The notes beneath the pieces are model-generated. The model worked only from the letters and a program-made list of their open reading frames with translations, did no database searches and was not told the DNA's origin. From contig CAUYUJ010019282.1 of assembly GCA_963575745.1 (NCBI GenBank), positions 138,680 to 202,679 of the forward strand: 64,000 nucleotides of DNA, written 5' to 3'. The DNA is from Prorocentrum cordatum. Lineage: Eukaryota > Sar > Dinophyceae > Prorocentrales > Prorocentraceae. Position 1 is the first letter of the stretch. Each line of letters starts with the position of its first letter. Below are positions 1 through 12,486 of the stretch, in pieces. The position numbers and the translations under genes are program-made.

Positions 1-411
1 GCAGTGTCAGTGTCAGTACAAGTCGTTGTATTAGTAGTACTACTTGTGGAGGGTCTAGTATTACAAGTAGTGGCGGCTGAAAGTAGTAGTAGTAGTAGTA
101 GTAGTAGTACTAGTAGTAGTCGTAGTAGTAGCGAAACTAGGAATAGTAGATGTACTACGACTAGAACTCGGAGTAGAACTAGTAGCAGTAGTAGTAGTAG
201 TAGCAGTAGTAGTAGTACTAGTAGCAGTAGTAGTGCAAATAGTAGTAGTAGTACCAGTAGTAGTAGTAGTAGTAGTAGCAGTGGTAGCAGTAGTAGTAGT
301 ACTAGACGTCGCAGTCGTAGTAGTAGTGGTCGTAGCACAAGTAGTAATAGTAGTAGTAGCAGTAGTAGGAGGAGGAGTCATAGTAGTAGTAAAAAGGTAG
401 TAGTAGAAGTA

Positions 412-454
<43 letters not shown>

Positions 455-719
455 TAGTAGTAAGAGTAGTAGTAGTAGTAGTAGTAGCAGTCGCAGTGGT
501 AGTAGTAGTGGTGGCTATAGTAGCAGTAGCAATAGTAGTAGTAGTAGTAGTAATAGTAGTAGTAGTAGTAGAAGTAGTAGTAGTCGTAGTCGTAGTAGTA
601 GTAGTAGCAGCAGTAGTAGTAGTAGTGGTAGTAGTAGTAGTAGTAGTGGTGGTGTTAGTTTCAGTCGTATTATTCGTATTACCATTAGCATCAGCAGTCG
701 TAGTACTACAAACAATAGG
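1..719. repeat. Imperfect (AGT)n trinucleotide block
   Basis: Long run of AGT/AGC/CGT-type triplets. The copy at 9674-10440 differs by many triplet gains and losses, as expected of slippage. Open frames here are poly-Ser/Val/Thr artefacts. Confidence 0.9.
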
Positions 720-1270
720 CCATACTAGCAGCAGTAGTAGTAAACGTACCAGCTCACAGCGCCAACGACCATAAAACCACAACGAAAGTGAGACGATCAA
801 GAACGACAGTAGTTGCATCAACAGACATACACGTAGCCGAAGTACTACTCGTACTAGTAGTGCGAGATACCAGCACTAAGTGTAGTACTGCTTACGGTGG
901 TAAGTGTAGGAGTACATGCGTGTTGCTAGACTATGTCCCGCTGGCAGAACATGAGCAGCCCCGCACAGGGGGTATGCCGTGCCGACTGCACGAGTGCAAC
1001 CAAAAGAGCTCCAAGAGGGCCCCGCGGGGCAAACATCGCCCCCAATTCCGTGGATAAACGCACATGCTTAGCATGCTCGCCGTATCGATCCGAAAAGCGT
1101 CCAAAATGGCAGACACAGGCCCCAAAACTGCTCCTAAGATGACCCCAGTGGGCCCCAAGACGGCCGAGCAAGCGCCCAATGGTGCCCAAGGAAGCCCCCG
1201 AGATCGCCAGCGGGCTCCGCAGAAAAGTTCCTCCTCGGATTCCTGATCCCGCTCGTCCCCGTTGCCCGCA
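720..1270. other. Low-copy spacer of the macrosatellite
   Basis: Non-repetitive stretch, nearly identical at 10439-10988. The part at 1130-1210 has degenerate CCCAAGACGGCC-type decamers like those at 63.0-63.5 kb. Short frames on both strands have no recognisable domain, so I call no gene. Confidence 0.6.
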
Positions 1271-1274
1271 TCAA

Positions 1275-1410
1275 TCCTGCTCCTCCTCCCCCCCCCTCCT
1301 CCTCCTCCTCCGCCTCCTCCTCCTCCTCCTCCTCCTCCCCGTCCTCTCCTCCTCCTCCTCCTCCTCCTCCTCCTACTCCTCCTTCCCCCCTCATCGTCAT
1401 CATCATCACC
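1275..1410. repeat. (CTC)n microsatellite
   Basis: CTC/CTT triplets with a few interruptions. The matching tract is at 10993-11128. Confidence 0.9.
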
Positions 1411-1561
1411 CTCGTCACCATGAAGCATCCACCTCTCCCCCTGGTGCTCCTCCTCAGGCTCCTTACTACCCCAATCGTCCCACGCTCCTCTTCCCCCTCG
1501 TCCTGGAATAGGACGAGCCCAAAGGAGCCGAGGACGGCCCCAAGGGAGCCCCAAGCGGCCT

Positions 1562-1980
1562 CACTGTCATCATTCTCATCAGCAGCAGCGGCGTCATCAA
1601 CGTCATGCGCACATTCGCCTCATTGTGGCACTCGTCTTTATAATCCTCGCCCTCGTCACCATCATCGCCCTTATCATCATGATCATCAGCCGCAGCGGCG
1701 GCATCACCAACGTCATGTTCATGATGATCGGGTTCGCCGCCGTTGTGGCAATCGTCGTTATCACAATCATCCTCATCATCATCATCAGCATCGTCACCAT
1801 CATGGTCATCAACGTCAGTACTATTACCAACGTCGTCGCCGTCGTCATCGTCATCACCTTCATCATCATCATCATCATCACCATCATCATCACATGCATC
1901 CTCATCATCATCACCAGCACCATCATCATCAGCATCACTACCACCATCACCACCATCATCATCATCATCATCGTCATCAC
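1562..1980. repeat. Imperfect (ATC)n microsatellite
   Basis: ATC/GTC/ACC triplets, nearly pure between about 1855 and 1980. The copy-2 tract is at 11280-11698. All six frames stay open through it, giving His, Ile, Ser or Met runs; none is treated as coding. Confidence 0.9.
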
Positions 1981-2570
1981 AAAATCCGTCAGAATCTTTC
2001 AGATTCTCTCAGAATCTCTCAGAATCCCTCAGAATCTGTCAGAATCTCTCAGAATCTGTCAGAATCTCTCAGAAGCTCTCAGAATCTTTCAGCAGCTCTC
2101 AGAATCTCTCAGAAGCTCTCAGAATCTCACGAAAACTCCCAGACTCTTCCAAACGCTTTCAGGATCTCACAGAGGCTCTCAGAATCCCTCAGAATCTCTC
2201 AGCTCGCAGAATATCACAGAATCTTTCAGAATCTCTCAGGAGCTGTCAGAATCTCTCAGAATCTCTTAGACTCTGTCAGGATCTTTCAGAATCTCTCAGA
2301 ATCTCTCAGAACCCCTCAGAATCTCTCAGAATCTCTCAGAATCTGTCAGAATCTCTCAGAAGCTCTCAGAATCTCTCAGAAGCTCTCAGAATCTCTCAGA
2401 AGCTCGCATAGTCTCTCAGGAGCTCTTAGAATCTCTCAGAATCTCTCAGAATCATTCAGAATCTCTCAGACTATGTCAGAATCTCCCAGGATCTCTCGGA
2501 ATCTTTCAAAACCTCTCAAAATCTCTCAGCAGCTCTCAGGATCTTTCAGAAGCTATCAGTTCTTTCCAGA
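1981..2570. repeat. 10-bp tandem repeat AATCTCTCAG, about 59 units
   Basis: Decamer array with variants at two or three positions (AGCTCTCAG, AATCTTTCAG, AATCTGTCAG). The 10-bp register is kept almost throughout. The copy-2 array is 11699-12288. A related but distinct array (CTCTCAGAAC) is at 5597-5975. Confidence 0.92.
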
Positions 2571-2659
2571 CCATCCTGTGGTGTTGGGTCCTCGTTTTGA
2601 AAAGACGTCGCCCCGCGTTCCTTCCTCCTCCTTCCTCCCCCCCCATCCCCCCCCCCCCA

Positions 2660-2731
2660 TCCCATCATCATCATCAGCATCATCATCAGCATCAGCATCA
2701 GCATCAGCATCATCATCATCATCATCATCAG

Positions 2732-2768
<37 letters not shown>

Positions 2769-2850
2769 GTCATCGTCATCCGCATGATCACCATCGACAT
2801 CATCGACGTCACCATCACCACCACCATCATCATCGTCATCGTCATCACCA
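2660..2850. repeat. (ATC)n / (CATCAG)n microsatellite
   Basis: Triplet tract following a C-rich stretch (2632-2660). The copy-2 tract is at 12378-12568. Confidence 0.9.
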
Positions 2851-2852
2851 AA

Positions 2853-3470
2853 TTCGGCACACCCCTCACACGTTTCGTGGCCCCATAGGGAGCTCCACCG
2901 AAGGCTTTGTGTGGCTGCGTTCGCATGCGCACACCGCACCCATTTCGGCGCACCCCTCACACGTTTCGTGGCCCCACAGGGAACTCCACCGAAGGCCCCA
3001 GTGGCTGCGTTCACATGCGCCCACCGCACCGATTTCGGCACACCCCTCACACGCTGTGTGGCCCCATAGGGAGTCTCACCGAAGGCCCTTGTGGGTGCGT
3101 TGGCATGCGCCCACCGCACCCAGTTCGGCACACCCCTCACGTTTCGTGGCCCCACAGGGAGCTCCACCGAAGGCCCCAAGTGGCTGCGTTCACATGCGCC
3201 CACCTGACCCATTTCGGCACACCCCTCACACGTTTCGTGGCCCCATAGGGAGCCTCACCCAAGGCCCCCGTGGCTGCGTTCGCATGCGCCCACCGCACCC
3301 AATTCGGCACACCCCTCACACGTTTCGTGGCCCCATAGGGAGCTCCACCGAAGGCCCCAGTGGCTGCGTTCGCATGCGCCCACGGCGCCCATTTCGGCAC
3401 ACGTTCACACCTTTCGTGGCCCCATAAGGAGTTCCACCGAAGGCCCCAATGGCTGCGTTCGCACACGTGG
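2853..3470. repeat. 90-bp satellite, subfamily A, ~7 units
   Basis: Units begin TTCGGCACACCCCTCACACG (starts at 2853, 2944, 3034 and on, 90-91 bp apart). The second half carries GGCTGCGTTCGCATGCGCCC. The first ~50 bp is shared with subfamily B at 3846-4752. Since 90 is a multiple of three, several frames are open throughout; these are not genes. Confidence 0.92.
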
Positions 3471-3845
3471 GGGCTCGTTGGGGCGTTCGCCTCGCGCATG
3501 CGCTATCGGACGGTCGCACGTAGGTCGGTGGCTCAGAAGGACAAGACCATCGCGGATTGTTTTACAATTTTGTTCTGCACTCGTTGGAGCGTTCGCTTTG
3601 CGTTCGCGTGGCTCAGACGGTGGCACGTTGGCTGGTGGGGAGGAAGCGCGGGGGTGGGTGGACATTCGTCGAGAGCTTTCGAGTGTGTAGAAGGACAAGA
3701 CCATCGAGATTTTGTTCCCAACCATCCTGTGGTGCTGGGTCTTCGTTTTGAAGAGACGGTGCCCCGCGTCCTCCTCTCCTCTCCTCCTCCTCCCCCCTCT
3801 TCCCTCCTCCCCCATCCTGGCGTTTGCTCTCCGCGTGTCTCTGTT
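3471..3845. other. Spacer between satellite A and B
   Basis: Mostly single-copy inside the unit. It holds two copies of a short GACAAGACCATCG phrase (3541 and 3697) and a C/T-rich tail at 3770-3815. Frames here are short and unrecognised. The same spacer occurs at 13188-13563. Confidence 0.6.
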
Positions 3846-4752
3846 TCGGCACACCCCTCACACGTTTCGTGGCCCCATAAAGAGCTCCACCCAAGGTCCC
3901 AGTGGCGTAACTCGCATGGCGCCGCCGCTCCATTTTGGCACACCTCTCACACGTTTCGTGGCCCCATCGGGAACTCCACCTAAGTCCCCAGTGGCGGAAC
4001 TTGCATGGCGCCGCCGCCCCATTTTGGCACACCCCATCACACGCTTCGTGGCCCCATAGGGAGCTCCACCTAAGGTCCCAGTTGCGAAACTCGCATGGCG
4101 CCGCCGCCCCATTTGGCACACCCCTCACACGTTTCGTGGCCCCATAGGGATCTCCACCCAAAGTCCCGGTGGCGGAACTCGCATGGCGCCGCCGCCCCAT
4201 TTTGGCACACCCCTCACACGTTTTGTGGCCCCATACGGAGCTCCACCTAAGGTCCCCGTGGGGTAACTCGCATGGCGCCGCCGCCCCATTTTGGCACACC
4301 CCTCACACGCGTCGTGGCCACATAGGGAGCTCCACCTAAGGTCCCAGTGGCGGAAATCGCATGGCGCCGCCGCCCCATTTTGGCACACCCCTCACACGTT
4401 TCGTGGCCCCATGGGGAGCTCCACCTAAGGCCCCGTGGCGGAATTCGCATGGCGCCGCCGCCCCATTTTGGCACACCCCTCACACGCTTCGTGGCCCCAT
4501 AGGGAGCTCCACCTAAGGTCCCAGTGGCGGAACTCGCATGGCGCCGCCGCCCCATTTTGGCACACCCCTCACACGTTTTGTGGCCCCATAGGGAGCTCCA
4601 CCTAAGGTCCCCGTGGCGTAACTCGCATGGCGCCGCCGCCCCATTTTGGCACACCCCTCACACGCTTCGTGGCCCCATAGGGAGCTCCACCTAAGGTCAC
4701 AGTTGCGGAACTCCCATGGCGGCGCCGCACCATTTTGGCACACCCCTCGAAG
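3846..4752. repeat. 90-bp satellite, subfamily B, ~10 units
   Basis: Units share the GGCACACCCCTCACACG... front half with subfamily A, but the back half is replaced by a segment containing CTCGCATGGCGCCGCCGCCC. This is a modular satellite: one common half and two alternative halves. The copy-2 array is at 13564-14560, with one extra unit and noisy last units. Confidence 0.92.
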
Positions 4753-4763
4753 GACCAGGATGA

Positions 4764-5015
4764 AGGATGAGGACGAAGAGGAGGAGGAGGAGGAGGAGGA
4801 GGAGGAGGAGGAGGAGGAGGACGAGGAGGACGAGGAGGACGAGGAGGACGAGGAGGACGAGGAGGACGAGGACGAGGACGACGAGGAGGACGACTCGTCG
4901 TCGTTACCGTCGTCGTCGTCCTCCTCCTCCTCCTCCTCCTCCTCCTCCTCCTCCTCCTCCTCCTTCTCCTCCTCCTCCTCGTCGTCGTACTCGTCGTCGT
5001 ACTCTTCGTCGTACC
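4764..5015. repeat. Strand-switching trinucleotide block (GAG/GAC then GTC/CTC)
   Basis: About 130 bp of GAG and GAC triplets runs into about 115 bp of GTC and CTC triplets, the switch falling at about 4895 (GACGACTCGTCGTC). The two arms are reverse complements, so the block can fold into one long imperfect hairpin. The copy at 14574-14800 has a shorter second arm. Confidence 0.9.
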
Positions 5016-5590
5016 CGTGGCCCGAGGATGGGGACTCCCTGCCAGCGCGCGTCGCGGGAATTCCGCGCTGCGCTCTGCGCAGAGCCTCGCTCGCCCCCGT
5101 CGTCGCTCTGCCCAGCGGCCACACTCTTGCCCGCTATCACCCAGCCACCTAGCACTCTCTCTGCTCCGCGCAGCGGACGACCCGCGCGCGTCGCCGGGAC
5201 CCGTTCGGGGCGACCAGCGTGCGTCGCGGGGACTCAGTGCGGCGCCGCGCCCGCAGCCATGGACATCGGCGTGCACGGGCAAAGAGGCAGAAAAAGAAGG
5301 GGAAGGAAGCGGGCGCGATCCTCGTGAGGGGCGTGCCGACATGGGCGTCGACATTGATGCACGTAGACTGATTCGCACGTAGACACATTCACAATCAGAC
5401 TTACTCGCGCTCAGGCTCACCCGGTGTCAGTCTCGCGCACTCCGAGCGATCGTCTTTGTTCGTATTGGGGACCCCGCCCCGCATTTCGGCACGCCCCCTC
5501 ACACGGTTCGTGGCCCCATAGGGAGCGCGAGCGAAGATGAGATCCACAATCGCGGTATTCACAACTGCATATGGTTGGGTCCTTCGCCAG
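5016..5590. other. GC-rich spacer with a lone satellite unit
   Basis: GC-rich, low-copy DNA with short unrecognised frames. A single diverged unit of the 90-bp satellite front half lies at about 5483-5530. The same arrangement recurs at 14820-15387. Confidence 0.55.
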
Positions 5591-5596
5591 GCTAAT

Positions 5597-5975
5597 TTCA
5601 GAAGCTCTCAGAACCTCTCAGAACCTCTCAGAAGCTCTCAGAATCTCTCAGAACCTCTCAGAAGCTCTCAGAACCTCTCAGAACCTTTCAGAACCTTTCA
5701 GAACCTCTCAGAATCTCTCAGAACCTCTCAGAACCTTTCAGAACCTCTCAGAACCTCTCAGAATCTCTCAGAATCTCTCAGAATCTCTCAGAACCTCTCA
5801 GAATCTTTCAGAACCTCTGAGAATCTTTTAGAATCTCTCAGAACCCCCGAGAATCTCTCAGAACCTCTAAGAATCTCTCAGAATCTCTCATAATCTCTCA
5901 GAATCTCTCAGAACCTCTCACAACCTCTCAGAATCTCTCAGAGGCTCGCAGTGGCTCTCAGAACCTTGCAGAGGC
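5597..5975. repeat. 10-bp tandem repeat CTCTCAGAAC
   Basis: Decamer array related to 1981-2570 but dominated by GAAC instead of GAAT. The copy-2 array is at 15394-15772. Confidence 0.9.
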
Positions 5976-5993
5976 TTGGAGCTTTTCAGAGGC

Positions 5994-6290
5994 TCCAAAG
6001 TGGTTGGGATCTCACGCGTCCCACGTGTCCTTGGCGGTTGGGATCTGAACCGTCCGGTTGGGATCTCACGCGTCCGGTTGGGATCTGAACCTTTCTCGGG
6101 GCCCTCCTGGGTCCCCTTGGGGACCTCCTGTAGGGCCCTCGGGGCCTCTCTTGGGCCGCCTTAGGACTCTCTTGGGCCGCCTTGACGCCCACATGGGCCG
6201 TGTTGGGAGCCTCTGGGGCCGTTTTGGGGCGGTTTTGGGCGCCTCCTGGGCCGTTTTGGACGCTATGAAACCAAAGGGGCGAGCATGCTA
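5994..6290. repeat. GGTTGGGATCT repeats and degenerate CTTGGGCCGC decamers
   Basis: Four GGTTGGGATCTcacgcgtcc/gaaccg phrases (6001-6100) are followed by decamer-like CCTTGGGGAC / CTTGGGCCGC phrases to about 6260. The decamers belong to a type seen again at 42.3, 43.6, 56.7 and 63.0-63.5 kb. Confidence 0.7.
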
Positions 6291-6590
6291 AAAACCTGAC
6301 CAGACAAGAACGGGAAGCGTCGCTTTAGTCCACCAAGCATGTGGAAAAATGCTCTGTTGTTGTTATGCCGCGCAGGTATGCCGTGGCGCGCGTGTCGGCG
6401 TGCGTGCGGGGTGTGTTTTGCTGTGCTCCTGTGTGTTCTGCCGTGCTCCTGTTCTGCCGTGCTTCTGTGTTCTGCCGTGCCTCTGTGTGCTCTGTGTGTT
6501 CTGCTGTGTTCCTGTATCAGACGTGCGGATCGTCGCGGTGGTCGTTTTGGCAGAGCTTCTGGGCGCACACGGCTGAAAAAAATCAGGAGC
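6291..6590. other. Spacer with inverted satellite phrases
   Basis: Mostly low-copy. At 6415-6510 the phrase TTCTGCCGTGCTCCTG and variants occur several times; this is the reverse complement of the CAGGAGCACGGCAGAA core of the array that starts at about 6585. Confidence 0.7.
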
Positions 6591-8572
6591 ACGGCAGAAT
6601 AGGCCCCAAGAGCGAAGGAGCACGGCAGAAAAAGACCAGGAGCACGGCAGAATAGACCCCAGGAGCTAAGGAGCAGGGCTGGATATGCCTCAAGTGCGAA
6701 GGAGTACGGCAGAGAAAGACCAGAGCACGGCAGGATAGACCCCAAAAGCTAAGGAGCACGGCAGAGAATGACCAGGAGCACGGCAGATTAGACCCCAAGA
6801 GCGAAGGAGCACTGCAGAAAAAAACAGAAGCACCGAAGGAGCAAACCAGAAAAAGACGAGGAGCACAGCAGAATAGAACCCAAGAGACAAGGAACACGGC
6901 AGAATATGCCCAACTGCGAAGGAGCACGGCAAAAAAAAAAGCAGGAGCACGGCAGACAAAGACCGGGACAACAGAATAGGCCCCATGAGCGAAGGAGCAC
7001 GTCGGAAAAAAACCAGGAGCATGACAGAATAGACTCCAAGAGCTGCCGAGCACGGCAGAAAAAGACCAGGAGCACGGCAGCATAGACCCCAAGAGCTAAT
7101 GAGCACGGCATAATAGGCCCCAAGAGCGAAAAAGACGCCAAAAAAAAAGACCAGGAGCACGGCAGAAGATGCCCCGAGAGCTAAGGACGACGGCAGAAAA
7201 GACCGACACACAGCAGAAAAGGCCCGAGGAGCCAAGGAGTACAACAGAAAAGACCAGGAGCACGGCAGAATAGGCCCGAAGAGCGAAGGGGCAAACCAAA
7301 AAAAGACGAGGAGCACGGCAGAACAGAACCCAAGAGACAAGGAGCACGGCAGAAGATGCCCCAGGTGCGAAGAAGCACGGCAGAAAATGACCAGGAGCAC
7401 GGCAGAATAGACCCCCAGAGCTCAGGGGCACGGCAGAAAAAGACCAGGACCACTGCAGATTAGACCTCAAGAGCTAAGGAGCAGGCAGAAAAAAAGACCA
7501 GGAGCACGGCAGATTAGGCCCCAAGAGCGAAGGAGCACGGCAGAAAAAGACCAGCAGCACGGCAGAATAGACCCCAGGAGCTAAGGAGCAGGGCTGGATA
7601 TGCCTCAAGTGCGAAGGAGTACGGCAGAGAAAGACCAGGAGCACGGCAGGATAGACCCCAAAAGCTAAGGAGCACGGCAGAGAATGACCAGGAGCACGGC
7701 AGATTAGACCCCAAGAGCGAAGGAGCACTGCAGCAAAAAACAGAAGCACGCCAGAGTAGACCTCGAGAGCTGAAGGAGTGCGGGAAAATAGACCCCGAGA
7801 GCGAAGGAGCAAACCAGAAAAAGACGAGGAGCACAGCAGAATAGAAGCCAAGAGACAAGGAATACGGCAGAATATGCCCCAAGTGCGAAGGAGCACGGCA
7901 GAAAAAAAGCAGGAGCACGGCAGACAAAGACCAGGAGCACAACAGAATAGGCCCCATGAGCGAAGGAGCACGTCGGAAACAAACCAGGAGCATGGCAGAA
8001 TAGACTTCAAGAGCTGCCGAGCACGGCAGAAAAAAGACAAGGAGCACGGCAGATTAGACCCGAAGAGCTAAGGAGCACGGCATAATAGGCCCCAAGAGAG
8101 AAAAAGACGCCAGAAAAAAAGACCAGGAGCACGGCAGAAGATGCCCCGAGAGCTAAGGACGACGGCAGTAAAGACCGAAACACAGCAGAAAAGGCCCGAG
8201 GAGCCAAGGAGTACGACAGAAAAGACCAGGAGCACGGCAGAATAGGCCCGAAGAGCGAAGGGGCAAACCAGAAAAAGACGAGGAGCACGGCAGAATAGAA
8301 CCCAAGAGACAAGGAGCACGGCAGAAGATGCCCCAAGTGCGAAGAAGCACGGCAGAAAATGACCAGGAGCACGGCAGAATAGACCCCCAGAGCTCAGGGG
8401 CACGGCAGAAAAAGACCAGGACCACGGCAGATTAGACCTCAAGAGCTAAGGAGCAGGCAGAAAAAAAGACCAGGAGCACGGCAGATTAGGCCCCAAGAGC
8501 GAAGGAGCACGGCAGAAAAAGACCAGGATCACGGCAGATTAGACCTCAAGAGCTAAGGAGCAGGCGAGTAGC
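6585..8572. repeat. CAGGAGCACGGCAGAA satellite with higher-order period (~972 bp)
   Basis: Units of about 50-55 bp alternate AGACCAGGAGCACGGCAGAA with AGACCCCAAGAGCTAAGGAG and relatives. The segment near 6650-7460 recurs at 7620-8440 with an offset of 972 bp, so a higher-order repeat is nested in the macrosatellite. The minus-strand frames rich in FCRAP/LPCS are repeat translations. Confidence 0.9.
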
Positions 8573-9673
<1,101 letters not shown>

Positions 9674-9928
9674 GCAGTGTCAGTGTCAGTACAAGTCGTT
9701 GTATTAGTAGTACTACTTGTGGAGGGTCTAGTATTACAAGTAGTGGCGGCTGAAAGTAGTAGTAGTAGTAGTAGTAGTACTAGTAGTAGTAGTAGTAGTG
9801 AAACTAGGAATAGTAGATGTACTACGACTAGAACTCGGAGTAGAACTAGTAGCAGTAGTAGTAGTAGTAGTAGTAGCAGTAGTAGTAGTACTAGTAGCAG
9901 TAGTAGTGCATATAGTAGTAGTAGTACC

Positions 9929-9969
<41 letters not shown>

Positions 9970-10113
9970 CAGTGGTAGCAGTAGTAGTAGTAGTAGTACT
10001 AGACGTCGCAGTCGTAGTAGTAGTGGTCGTAGCACAAGTAGTAATAGTAGTAGTAGCAGTAGTAGGAGGAGGAGTCATAGTAGTAGTAAAAAGGTAGTAG
10101 TAGAAGTAGTAAA

Positions 10114-10145
<32 letters not shown>

Positions 10146-10314
10146 TAGTAGTAGTAAGAGTAGTAGTAGTAGTAGCAGTCGCAGTGGTAGTAGTAGTGGT
10201 GGCTATAGTAGCAGTAGCAATAGTAGTAGTAGTAGTAGTAGTAGTAGTCGTAGTAATAGTAGTAGTAGTAGAAGTAGTAGTAGTCGTAGTCGTAATAGTA
10301 GTAGTAGTAGCAGC

Positions 10315-10349
<35 letters not shown>

Positions 10350-10445
10350 TAGTAGTAGTAGTAGTGGTGGTGTTAGTTTCAGTCGTATTATTCGTATTAC
10401 CATTAGCATCAGCAGTCGTAGTACTACAAACAATAGGCCATACTA
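9674..10445. repeat. (AGT)n block of copy 2
   Basis: Counterpart of 1-719, about 45 bp longer because of triplet gains. Confidence 0.9.
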
Positions 10446-11698
10446 GCAGCACTAGTAGTAAACGTACCAGCTCACAGCGCCAACGACCATAAAACCACAA
10501 CTAAAGTGAGACGATCAAGAACGACAGTAGTTGCATCAACAGACATACACGTAGCCGAAGTACTACTCGTACTAGTAGTGCGAGATACCAGCACTAAGTG
10601 TAGTACTGCTTACGGTGGTAAGTGTAGGAGTACATGCGTGTTGCTATACTATGTCCCGCTGGCAGAACATGAGCAGCCCCGCACAGGGGGTATGCCGTGC
10701 CGACTGCACGAGTGCAACCAAAAGAGCTCCAAGAGGGCCCCGCGGGGCAAACATCGCCCCCAATTCCGTGGATAAACGCACATGCTTAGCATGCTCGCCG
10801 TATCGATCCTAAAAGCGTCCAAAATGGCAGACACAGGCCCCAAAACTGCTCCTAAGATGACCCCAGTGGGCCCCAAGACGGCCGAGCAAGCGCCCAATGG
10901 TGCCCAAGGAGGCCCCCGAGATCGCCAGCGGGCTCCGCAGAAAAGTTCCTCCTCGGATTCCTGATCCCGCTCGTCCCCGTTGCCCGCATCAATCCTGCTC
11001 CTCCTCCCCCCCCCTCCTCCTCCTCCTCCGCCTCCTCCTCCTCCTCCTCCTCCTCCCCGTCCTCTCCTCCTCCTCCTCCTCCTCCTCCTCCTACTCCTCC
11101 TTCCCCCCTCATCGTCATCATCATCACCCTCGTCACCATGAAGCATCCACCTCTCCCCCTGGTGCTCCTCCTCAGGCTCCTTACTACCCCAATCGTCCCA
11201 CGCTCCTCTTCCCCCTCGTCCTGGAATAGGACGAGCCCAAAGGAGCCGAGGACGGCCCCAAGGGAGCCCCAAGCGGCCTCACTGTCATCATTCTCATCAG
11301 CAGCAGCGGCGTCATCAACGTCATGCGCACATTCGCCTCATTGTGGCACTCGTCTTTATAATCCTCGCCCTCGTCACCATCATCGCCCTTATCATCATGA
11401 TCATCAGCCGCAGCGGCGGCATCACCAACGTCATGTTCATGATGATCGGGTTCGCCGCCGTTGTGGCAATCGTCGTTATCACAATCATCCTCATCATCAT
11501 CATCAGCATCGTCACCATCATGGTCATCAACGTCAGTACTATTACCAACGTCGTCGCCGTCGTCATCGTCATCACCTTCATCATCATCATCATCATCACC
11601 ATCATCATCACATGCATCCTCATCATCATCACCAGCACCATCATCATCAGCATCACTACCACCATCACCACCATCATCATCATCATCATCGTCATCAC
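10446..11698. repeat. Copy-2 spacer with CTC and ATC tracts
   Basis: Counterpart of 727-1980 at a constant offset of 9718. It includes the CTC tract 10993-11128 and the ATC tract 11280-11698. Only a few substitutions separate it from copy 1. Confidence 0.85.
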
Positions 11699-12290
11699 AA
11701 AATCCGTCAGAATCTTTCAGATTCTCTCAGAATCTCTCAGAATCCCTCAGAATCTGTCAGAATCTCTCAGAATCTGTCAGAATCTCTCAGAAGCTCTCAG
11801 AATCTTTCAGCAGCTCTCAGAATCTCTCAGAAGCTCTCAGAATCTCACGAAAACTCCCAGACTCTTCCAAACGCTTTCAGGATCTCACAGAGGCTCTCAG
11901 AATCCCTCAGAATCTCTCAGCTCGCAGAATATCACAGAATCTTTCAGAATCTCTCAGGAGCTGTCAGAATCTCTCAGAATCTCTTAGACTCTGTCAGGAT
12001 CTTTCAGAATCTCTCAGAATCTCTCAGAACCCCTCAGAATCTCTCAGAATCTCTCAGAATCTGTCAGAATCTCTCAGAAGCTCTCAGAATCTCTCAGAAG
12101 CTCTCAGAATCTCTCAGAAGCTCGCATAGTCTCTCAGGAGCTCTTAGAATCTCTCAGAATCTCTCAGAATCATTCAGAATCTCTCAGACTATGTCAGAAT
12201 CTCCCAGGATCTCTCGGAATCTTTCAAAACCTCTCAAAATCTCTCAGCAGCTCTCAGGATCTTTCAGAAGCTATCAGTTCTTTCCAGACC
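11699..12290. repeat. AATCTCTCAG decamer array, copy 2
   Basis: Matches 1981-2570 unit for unit, including irregular units, so the array was duplicated as part of the large unit and not grown independently. Confidence 0.9.
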
Positions 12291-12372
12291 ATCCTGTGGT
12301 GTTGGGTCCTCGTTTTGAAAAGACGTCGCCCCGCGTTCCTTCCTCCTCCTTCCTCCCCCCCCATCCCCCCCC

Positions 12373-12449
12373 CCCCATCCCATCATCATCATCAGCATCA
12401 TCATCAGCATCAGCATCAGCATCAGCATCATCATCATCATCATCATCAG

Positions 12450-12486
<37 letters not shown>

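Noticed and set aside
4-774. Long open frames rich in Ser, Val or Thr in AGT, CTC and ATC tracts (also 8546-10500, 61344-61968, 62201-62660)
   Set aside because: Triplet repeats keep frames open on both strands with complementary homopolymer translations. No initiation context or domain.
2556-4654. Repeat proteins with HTFRGPIGSSTEGP or GVPKWGGGAMRV motifs on both strands
   Set aside because: The 90-bp unit is divisible by three, so several frames stay open. Units vary without codon bias and include frame-changing indels.
3990-4740. CCATTTTGGC in satellite B as a spliced-leader relict
   Set aside because: Only a 10-base core matches. The flanks (CGCC..., ACACC) differ from the leader in every unit.
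6263-8442. Minus-strand Cys/Leu-rich frames resembling membrane proteins
   Set aside because: Translations of the CAGGAGCACGGCAGAA satellite in all three frames.
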